64,000 bases of DNA, taken from Lysinibacillus sp. PLM2 (GTDB taxonomy: Bacteria; Bacillota; Bacilli; Bacillales_A; Planococcaceae). The DNA lies in the NCBI GenBank assembly GCA_023168345.1, contig AP025689.1, forward strand, positions 742,001 to 806,000, given 5' to 3'. Below the pieces are notes generated by a model. The model did not search any database and was not told the origin of the DNA. It saw nothing but the letters and a program-made list of their open reading frames with translations. A program made the position numbers and the translations under genes. Below, one piece after another: positions 58,220-64,000 of the stretch; within the stretch, counting starts at the first letter, position 1; each line of letters begins with the position of its first letter.

Positions 58220-59593
58220 ATGTATAAAATAGCAGTTGCTGGAACTGGTTACGTTGGTTTAGTTGCCGGAGTTTGTTTTGCCGAAGTTGGTCATCAAGTA
58301 AGTTGTGTTGATATTGACGAGAGTAAAGTGAACTTAATGAAGTCTGGTGTATCACCAATTTATGAGGCTGATTTGGAAGAGTTAATGCAAAAAAATTACG
58401 CTGCAGGCAAAATTAATTATACGACTGATTATCAATCAGCATATAAAAATGCTGATGCAATTTTTATCGGTGTAGGAACTCCAGAACAACCAGACGGTTC
58501 TGCAAATCTATCGTATATAGCGACTGTTGCAAGGCAAATAGCTGAATCAATAGAGAAGGATTGTCTTGTAGTTGTAAAATCAACAGTTCCGGTGGGTACA
58601 AATGATAAAGTTGAACAGTTTATTAAAGACTTTTTAGTTAATGATGTGAAAGTAGAAGTAGCATCTAATCCAGAGTTTTTAGCCCAAGGTTCTGCTGTAC
58701 ATGACACACTTCATGCAGAGAGAATTATTATTGGCACGGAAAGTAAATGGGCTGAAGAATTATTGATGAAAATCTATGAACCATTTAATCTACCCATTGT
58801 TTCAGTAAATAGAAGATCGGCTGAAATGATCAAATATGCATCAAATGATTTCCTAGCACTTAAAATTTCATATATGAATGATATCGCTAACCTTTGTGAA
58901 TTGGTTGGAGCGGATATCCAAGATGTTGCTAAAGGAATGAGTTTTGATAAGCGTATTGGAGATAAGTTCTTAAATGCGGGGATAGGTTTTGGCGGATCAT
59001 GTTTCCCAAAAGATACAAAAGCACTTGACTATATTGCTAGACAGAATGGTTATGAATTGAGAACTGTTAAAGCTGCGATTGATGTGAATAAAGAACAAAA
59101 AACAATGTTATATAAGAAAGCAAGTAAAAGGCTTATTACTTTTAATGGTCTTAAGGTTGCAGTTTTAGGTTTAACCTTTAAGCCTGGAACTGATGATCTA
59201 AGGGAAGCTGCATCACTTGAAAATGTTCCATTATTATTAGAGCAAGGGGCAAATATATATGCTTACGATCCTGTGGGTACCTTAAACTTTACTAAAGTAT
59301 ACCCTGAAGGAAAATGTGCTAAAGGTTCTATTACATATGTCAATAATGTTGAAGAAGCTTTAGATTCTGCAAATGTCTGCTTTATTTTTACTGAATGGGG
59401 AGAAATCAAAGCAATATCACCAGGAATGTATAAAACGTTAATGAGAACACCTTTAGTATACGATGGAAGAAATATTTATAAAGTAGAGGATATGGAAAAA
59501 GCTGGAGTGGAATATCACTCAATCGGTAGAAGATCCACAAGTAGAGAACGATTGAAGGAGTCGAAGGGTATTGAACTACAAACCTCTAGATAA
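58220..59593 (+). CDS. ugd: UDP-glucose 6-dehydrogenase
   Basis: This 457-residue enzyme oxidises UDP-glucose to UDP-glucuronate. The Rossmann motif is VAGTGYVGLVAGVCFAEVGH, the proline-rich loop is GVGTPEQPDGSANL, and the catalytic cysteine is C261 in GIGFGGSCFPKDTKAL, the form typical of TuaD/Ugd. GGAAGGAAGG precedes the ATG. Its stop lies 23 bases inside the next gene, the epimerase, so they are coupled and probably make UDP-GlcA and UDP-GalA for the glycan. Confidence 0.95.
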   Translation: MYKIAVAGTGYVGLVAGVCFAEVGHQVSCVDIDESKVNLMKSGVSPIYEADLEELMQKNYAAGKINYTTDYQSAYKNADAIFIGVGTPEQPDGSANLSYIATVARQIAESIEKDCLVVVKSTVPVGTNDKVEQFIKDFLVNDVKVEVASNPEFLAQGSAVHDTLHAERIIIGTESKWAEELLMKIYEPFNLPIVSVNRRSAEMIKYASNDFLALKISYMNDIANLCELVGADIQDVAKGMSFDKRIGDKFLNAGIGFGGSCFPKDTKALDYIARQNGYELRTVKAAIDVNKEQKTMLYKKASKRLITFNGLKVAVLGLTFKPGTDDLREAASLENVPLLLEQGANIYAYDPVGTLNFTKVYPEGKCAKGSITYVNNVEEALDSANVCFIFTEWGEIKAISPGMYKTLMRTPLVYDGRNIYKVEDMEKAGVEYHSIGRRSTSRERLKESKGIELQTSR

Positions 59594-60596
59594 TAGTAAA
59601 ACATATCTAATTACTGGAGCTGCAGGATTTATTGGTTTTTATTTATCCAAAAAATTATTAGAACAAGGGTGCAGAGTAATTGGTATCGATAATCTTAATG
59701 AATATTATGATGTGAATCTCAAATATGCACGATTAGTTCAATTAGAAGCGAATGAAAAGTTTACTTTTATCAAAGGTGATATATCTGATAAAGAATTAAT
59801 TATGAGTACTTTTGAAGAAATTAAACCTAATGTTGTAGTTAACTTAGCAGCTCAAGCTGGGGTAAGATATTCTATTGAAAATCCAGATGTCTACATTCAA
59901 AGTAATATAATTGGTTTCTTTAATATTCTTGAGGCATGCCGTAATTATCCTGTCGATCACCTTGTTTATGCATCATCTAGTTCGGTCTATGGTGCAAATA
60001 AAAAAGTGCCATTTGAGGAAACAGATTTCGTAGATAATCCAGTGTCACTTTATGCAGCGACAAAGAAATCAAATGAATTAATGGCTCATACATACAGTTA
60101 TTTATATCAAATCCCAGCTACCGGTCTTCGTTTCTTCACAGTCTATGGTCCAATGGGTAGACCCGACATGGCCTATTTCGGATTTACAAATAAATATTTT
60201 TCAGGTGAACCAATTAGAATCTTTAATAATGGAGATTTTGAAAATGATCTTTATAGAGATTTTACATACATCGATGACATTGTAGAAGGGATAACTCGAC
60301 TCTTAAGTCATATACCTGATGAAACCGTTCCACATAAAGTATATAATATAGGAAATAACAATCCAGAAAAGTTGATGGTATTTATTGAATCTCTACAACA
60401 AGCATTAAGTAATGCACTAGGTAAAGATATACAGTTTGATAAAATCTTTGAACCTATTAAACCAGGTGATGTTCCTGCTACATATGCTTCTACTGATCTT
60501 TTATATAATGCAGTCGGTTTTAAACCTCATACTTCGATTCAAGTAGGTTTACAGAAATTTGTAGATTGGTATGTAGATTATTACAAAATTAAATAA
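59571..60596 (+). CDS. UDP-glucuronate 4-epimerase-like SDR
   Basis: This 341-residue extended SDR has TGAAGFIGFYLSKKLLEQG, DNLNEYYDVNLKYAR, LAAQAGVRYSIENP, SSSSVYG, YAATKKSNELMAHTY and FTVYGPMGRPDMA. This set is typical of CapI/UGE-type UDP-glucuronate 4-epimerases that form UDP-GalA. The catalytic Tyr-x3-Lys is in YAATK. It starts at TTG 59571, after AAGGAGTCGAAGGG, and overlaps ugd. It is the last gene of the island. Confidence 0.9.
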   Translation: MNYKPLDNSKTYLITGAAGFIGFYLSKKLLEQGCRVIGIDNLNEYYDVNLKYARLVQLEANEKFTFIKGDISDKELIMSTFEEIKPNVVVNLAAQAGVRYSIENPDVYIQSNIIGFFNILEACRNYPVDHLVYASSSSVYGANKKVPFEETDFVDNPVSLYAATKKSNELMAHTYSYLYQIPATGLRFFTVYGPMGRPDMAYFGFTNKYFSGEPIRIFNNGDFENDLYRDFTYIDDIVEGITRLLSHIPDETVPHKVYNIGNNNPEKLMVFIESLQQALSNALGKDIQFDKIFEPIKPGDVPATYASTDLLYNAVGFKPHTSIQVGLQKFVDWYVDYYKIK

Positions 60597-60608
60597 ACTA
60601 CCTATTAA

Positions 60609-60646
60609 TAAGCCATATGAAATCAGGATTTCATGTGGCTTATTTG
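60609..60646 (+). terminator. terminator of ugd-epimerase
   Basis: AAGCCATATGAAAT pairs with ATTTCATGTGGCTT, with one wobble pair, followed by a modest T stretch. Confidence 0.75.
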
Positions 60647-60830
60647 AGTAGGTTGGAAAAGGTGCATCTTTTACTAGAAACTATTAATCTAAAATCGCGT
60701 TAGCGATTCCTTGTACGAATTGGATTTACAGGATATAATTGAGGACGAAATGACGATTGTTCTTCCATTGTAGGTAAATTGTAGACGGGATTTTGGATTG
60801 CTAGAAAATATAGAAAAGAGTGGTATGTTC

Positions 60831-62336
60831 ATGAAAAAAGGAATCACTATGGGACTGGCTGCGTTATTAGTAGCGGGTAGCATTTCCCCGGCAGTGCTAG
60901 CAGCAGAGGCGAGTAAATCACCTATTGAAACATTCGCTGCAACTAATAAAAAAGATAAAGATGAAGAAAATGAACGATTCTTTGAAAAGGTAAAAGTGGA
61001 ATCGTTAACTTTAGAAGATGCTGTTCGCTATGGCTTAAACAGTAGCTATTCATTAAAAGAATTAGAGTTTGCCCTTGAACAATTGAATGTAACCGAAGAT
61101 AAATTGGATGATCAATATGATGTTGCAGAGAGTTCTCTAGAAAGTGCCATTAAACAAAGAGATGAATTAAAGAAAAAACTTGAGACTACACCAGACTCCG
61201 TTACATTAGAAACTGCAACTAAAGATTTAAATACTCAAATAAGCAACTTACTAGAATCGTTACGAGATGCTGGGGTTCCAGTTGAAGATATCGAAGCTGC
61301 TGCAGAAGAAGCAACACCACAGGATGAATCTAATGGTTTGAACAGTCAAATTGATAATCTACAAGGTTTTCTAGATGCTTTACAAACCTATATAAAAGAA
61401 AATACTGAATACAAAAATGATCAACTGCTTAAAGAACAATTGGCTTTAGTGGAAACAAACATCGCTACTTTACGTAGCACTGTAACCAGCCTAGAAAACA
61501 CCCTAGACGACCTAGATTCTCAATACGAAACAATTTTCAATAATCGTGTCGTAGCGCGTGAAAGCATGGAAGTGTCTATAACTTCATCTTATTTAGGTTT
61601 AGTGATGATACAAGATCAAATTAATCACCTGAAAAATATGTTGAACACACAACAAACTCAACTCGACGCTATGAAAACACGCTATGAGCTTGGGTTAATT
61701 TCTGCTAGAGATTATGAAAAGGAAACACGTAGTATTTCAGATTTAGAGACTCAGATTGCCGATTTAGAAAAGCAGTTAAAAAATGACAAAGCTACATTTG
61801 CCTTAACAATTGGAATTACATATGATGAGGATTATTCTATTGAAGTTCCTGAATTAGGGGACATTTCATTAGTTGAACAGACAACGTCTACAGAAGAGCT
61901 TATTAAAAACAGCTTTAATATGGTAGCTGCGAAAAATGCTGTATTACGTGCTGAAGATAAGTTGGATGAAGTAGAAGATATTGAAGGCAGAGTAAAAGAA
62001 GATGAAGAACTAGCTGAAATCGAGTTAGAAATTGCTAAGCTGAGTAAAGAAAAACTAGAAGTTGATTTAGAAAAAGTGATTAAAAACTTATATCAACAAG
62101 TTCAACAACAATACTCTGCTCTTAAAACAGCTGAAAAAGAATTAGCTGAGGCGAAGATTGATCATCAAGATTTACAATTGTTCTTTGACCTAGGCTTGTT
62201 ATCAAAACAAGAGTTCGATACAGCAAATACCCCTGTAACACAAGCTGAATTCAATTACCAAAATTCTAAATATCAATACTACTTAGTTACAAAACAAATC
62301 GAATTAGTTGAAGCTGGCGTAATTCCTGCGAATTAA
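60831..62336 (+). CDS. secreted TolC-like (OEP-family) coiled-coil protein
   Basis: This 501-residue protein starts with a Sec signal peptide (KKGITMGLAALLVAGSISPA, cleavage near AxA at about 24). The rest is almost all helical, heptad-rich coiled coil. The segment SLTLEDAVRYGLNSSYSLKE after the signal, and repeats such as RYELGLISARDYEKETRSIS and FFDLGLLSKQEFDTANTPVT, match the outer-membrane-efflux (TolC) family, which has Firmicute members of unknown role. No outer membrane is expected here. It may be an extracellular wall or export accessory. ATG 60831 follows AGAGTGG; the longer frame from 60798 adds residues before the signal. Confidence 0.82.
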   Translation: MKKGITMGLAALLVAGSISPAVLAAEASKSPIETFAATNKKDKDEENERFFEKVKVESLTLEDAVRYGLNSSYSLKELEFALEQLNVTEDKLDDQYDVAESSLESAIKQRDELKKKLETTPDSVTLETATKDLNTQISNLLESLRDAGVPVEDIEAAAEEATPQDESNGLNSQIDNLQGFLDALQTYIKENTEYKNDQLLKEQLALVETNIATLRSTVTSLENTLDDLDSQYETIFNNRVVARESMEVSITSSYLGLVMIQDQINHLKNMLNTQQTQLDAMKTRYELGLISARDYEKETRSISDLETQIADLEKQLKNDKATFALTIGITYDEDYSIEVPELGDISLVEQTTSTEELIKNSFNMVAAKNAVLRAEDKLDEVEDIEGRVKEDEELAEIELEIAKLSKEKLEVDLEKVIKNLYQQVQQQYSALKTAEKELAEAKIDHQDLQLFFDLGLLSKQEFDTANTPVTQAEFNYQNSKYQYYLVTKQIELVEAGVIPAN

Positions 62337-62370
62337 TTTCATTAATAGTAGCTTCAATGTCTAAAATAAT

Positions 62371-62410
62371 GCGCGGGCCCAGTATTCACTAGGCTCGCTG
62401 TTTTTATTTT
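62371..62410 (+). terminator. terminator of the TolC-like gene
   Basis: GCGGGCC pairs with GGCTCGC (one wobble pair) and is followed by TGTTTTTATTTT. Confidence 0.75.
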
Positions 62411-62595
62411 AAATTTTGTTTTATGTGGATTATTTCAAACGCGGAAACAGTTTAATGAAATTTAAGGTAAGTAGAAGTTAACAATTCGATATTAACTTAA
62501 GAATAAAAGACAGTTGAAAGTCTCCTGTATTTTGCAAGATAAAAGTGCAGAGAATTGCAATGAAAAATACAGAGTGTTGCCACCCAATATTTTTA

Positions 62596-63318
62596 CTATT
62601 TTCTCGACAATGCGTTGGCTAAACGAAAGCTCTGACCCGTATATGAAATGATATGGGCATGGTGGATCAAGCGATCCACTAGAGCTGCCGTTAAACGTGA
62701 ATCTGAGAAAATACGATTCCACTGACTGAATTCTAAATTAGACGTAATAATTAAACTTTTTTGTTCGTAACACTCTGATATAATTTGAAACAATAATTCT
62801 GCTCCTTCTTTCCCAAAAGGAAGATAACCCATTTCATCTAAAATCATCAAATCCACTTTCTCTAACTTACTACGAAACTGCTTTAATTTTCCCATCACAA
62901 GTGCTTGCTCTAATTCTTCAACTAAATGTGATACTCGATAAAAACGCACCTCATAACCTTGCTCACAAGCTCTTCTACCAAGCGCTGAAGCTAAATGAGT
63001 TTTTCCCGTGCCAGGCGCTCCTACTAAAATTAAATTCTCTTTTCTTCGAATGAAATCTAACTTCATTAATTCTTCTTTTGTTAAATGCTTGGGTAAGCTG
63101 ATATCTTTATGCCATTCATACGTTTCCAATGTTTTTGTATCGATGAATCGCGCTTGCTTCAAGTTTCTTGCTATTTTGGCTTGTTCACGACCCTTTTGTT
63201 CTTTTAATAAAAGTTGATAAATAAATTCTTCCGGCGTTGTGAATGGAACATCATCTATTGCTTCGGCTATATGGGCAAGTCGAAGCTGTTTACACAATTC
63301 AAGAATGGCTTCATTCAT
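62596..63318 (-). CDS. istB: IS21-family helper ATPase IstB
   Basis: This 240-residue AAA+ ATPase helps the IstA transposase choose and capture target DNA. The Walker A is GAPGTGKTH (100-108), Walker B is LMILDEMGYLPF (about 155-166), and FFQIIS/ITSNLEFSQWNRIF and the C-terminal DRLIHHAH follow. It is complete, with no frameshift. It overlaps the end of istA by eight bases, the usual arrangement that couples their translation. Confidence 0.94.
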   Translation of the reverse strand: MNEAILELCKQLRLAHIAEAIDDVPFTTPEEFIYQLLLKEQKGREQAKIARNLKQARFIDTKTLETYEWHKDISLPKHLTKEELMKLDFIRRKENLILVGAPGTGKTHLASALGRRACEQGYEVRFYRVSHLVEELEQALVMGKLKQFRSKLEKVDLMILDEMGYLPFGKEGAELLFQIISECYEQKSLIITSNLEFSQWNRIFSDSRLTAALVDRLIHHAHIISYTGQSFRLANALSRK

Positions 63319-64000
63319 GCGTTGTTACCCCCGTTCCCTTTGGAGATAATGCATCATAGTCTGTCCAATTGACACCGTAAGGATGTTCCTGTTCTTCAAT
63401 ATTTTTTGCAATGTAATCATAAAAATTCTGGTCAATTTCTTTCATTTCATGGTTTACCAGAAGCGTAATCAATTCATTAATACGCTGTTTTCTTAACGCA
63501 AGGGATGGGACTGTTAAATATTCTTTTATACGTGTTGGTAAATATGGTGTATAACGTGAATGTCCGATTACACGTGGCTTTTTCAACCAATCTTTTAAAA
63601 TATCTTTCCATGGTATAAAACGGCGTTTTTTCATATAAGGTCTTGCATCCGTTAATAAAATTTCACCGTCATTTGTAATAACTTTGAACTTATCCCAATA
63701 GGTGATGCAATATAGCTGCACATAGTTACGCGCTCTTGGGACATGAATGAAATGTTGATCCAATTTGAATTCATTATACTTGTTAAATTTAATCGCAAAC
63801 TGCTTAAAAACAGGATAAGGTTTTTCAGGTAATTTTAATAATTGCTTCTGCTCCCGTATCCATAAATCCTCAATCAGTTCTTCTTTTTTATAATGTAGCC
63901 TTTGACGGTCCTTCTTTAACTGTTGTTCTAGTTTCTCACCTAAATCTTCTAAGTCTTTAATGACTGGTGGGGTGCTAAAGAAGTTATAGCGAACATACCC
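63311..64000 (-). CDS. istA: IS21-family transposase IstA, C-terminal part
   Basis: About 229 C-terminal residues are visible. The frame is open to the right edge, beginning GYVRYNFFSTPPVIKDL, so the N-terminal helix-turn-helix and DDE catalytic core lie outside the window. A TTG at 63763 is internal and not the start. The visible part has the charged coiled-coil segment (EDLGEKLEQQLKKDRQRL) and the WT-YDAL end typical of IstA before the istB overlap. No stop or frameshift is seen in this portion. Confidence 0.9.
   Translation of the reverse strand, partial: GYVRYNFFSTPPVIKDLEDLGEKLEQQLKKDRQRLHYKKEELIEDLWIREQKQLLKLPEKPYPVFKQFAIKFNKYNEFKLDQHFIHVPRARNYVQLYCITYWDKFKVITNDGEILLTDARPYMKKRRFIPWKDILKDWLKKPRVIGHSRYTPYLPTRIKEYLTVPSLALRKQRINELITLLVNHEMKEIDQNFYDYIAKNIEEQEHPYGVNWTDYDALSPKGTGVTTHE

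Larger units (their letters stand above)
62526..64000 (-). mobile_element. IS21-family insertion sequence, partial
   Basis: The element carries istB and the 3' part of istA on the minus strand and runs off the right edge. The likely left end is near 62526, where TGTATTTTGCAAG starts and is echoed in inverted form (TTGCAATGAAAAATACA) at 62555-62571; IS21 ends commonly begin TG and carry such repeats. The insertion is about 120 bases past the terminator of the TolC-like gene, so it does not break a visible gene. The other end and any target-site duplication are outside the window. Confidence 0.85.

Overview
The window looks like chromosomal DNA of a low-GC, spore-forming, flagellated Gram-positive of the Planococcaceae, close to Solibacillus or Lysinibacillus. 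The reasons are the Bacillus-type order glyA-upp-mnaA-atp-murA-spoIID-spoIIQ-spoIIID-mbl-flhO-flhP, sporulation genes, and an S-layer protein whose signal peptide and SLH repeats are of the Lysinibacillus/Solibacillus type. Genus assignment is inference. No rRNA, tRNA, CRISPR array or prophage was seen.

Layout. (1) 0-16.9 kb is a conserved housekeeping core: the 3' end of ywlG, glyA, an EAL-type c-di-GMP phosphodiesterase, upp, UDP-GlcNAc 2-epimerase, the full nine-gene ATP synthase operon, ywzB and murA. The atp operon has a good sigma-A promoter under two 18-bp dyads, one a good match to a Rex site. (2) 17.2-24.7 kb holds spoIID, spoIIQ, spoIIID, mbl, flhO, flhP and an EpuA-like membrane protein. 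(3) 24.9-38.9 kb holds fabZ, small hypotheticals, two lipoproteins, ywpF, ssbB under an apparent ComK box, the ywqB-ywqA (SWIM/SNF2) pair, an IDEAL-domain protein, unannotated mini-ORFs and a NERD-domain protein. (4) 39.6-60.6 kb is a cell-surface island: UDP-ManNAc dehydrogenase, a TagA/WecG glycosyltransferase, the S-layer gene, then an AT-rich glycan block. That block has a TPR membrane protein, an O-antigen-ligase family protein, a Wzz-like protein, a 4,6-dehydratase, an initiating sugar transferase with a CTG start, a reductase-like SDR, two GT4 enzymes, an acyltransferase, a flippase, a polymerase, UDP-glucose dehydrogenase and a UDP-glucuronate epimerase-like protein. (5) 60.8-64 kb has a TolC-like secreted coiled-coil protein and an IS21-family element cut by the window edge.

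The mnaA, wecC and tagA genes are consistent with making a ManNAc-type secondary wall polymer that SLH domains bind. The block after the S-layer gene looks like a Wzx/Wzy glycan pathway plus a ligase, possibly for S-layer protein glycosylation.

The least explained feature is a set of large intergenic arrays at 19.7-21.0, 28.2-30.3, 35.8-36.3 and 38.9-39.5 kb. Most are built from short modules of about 20.5 bp, each opening with a short variable word. Five modules make an exact 103-bp unit in three arrays and ten make an exact 205-bp unit in two more. They do not code in any constant frame and do not have CRISPR architecture.
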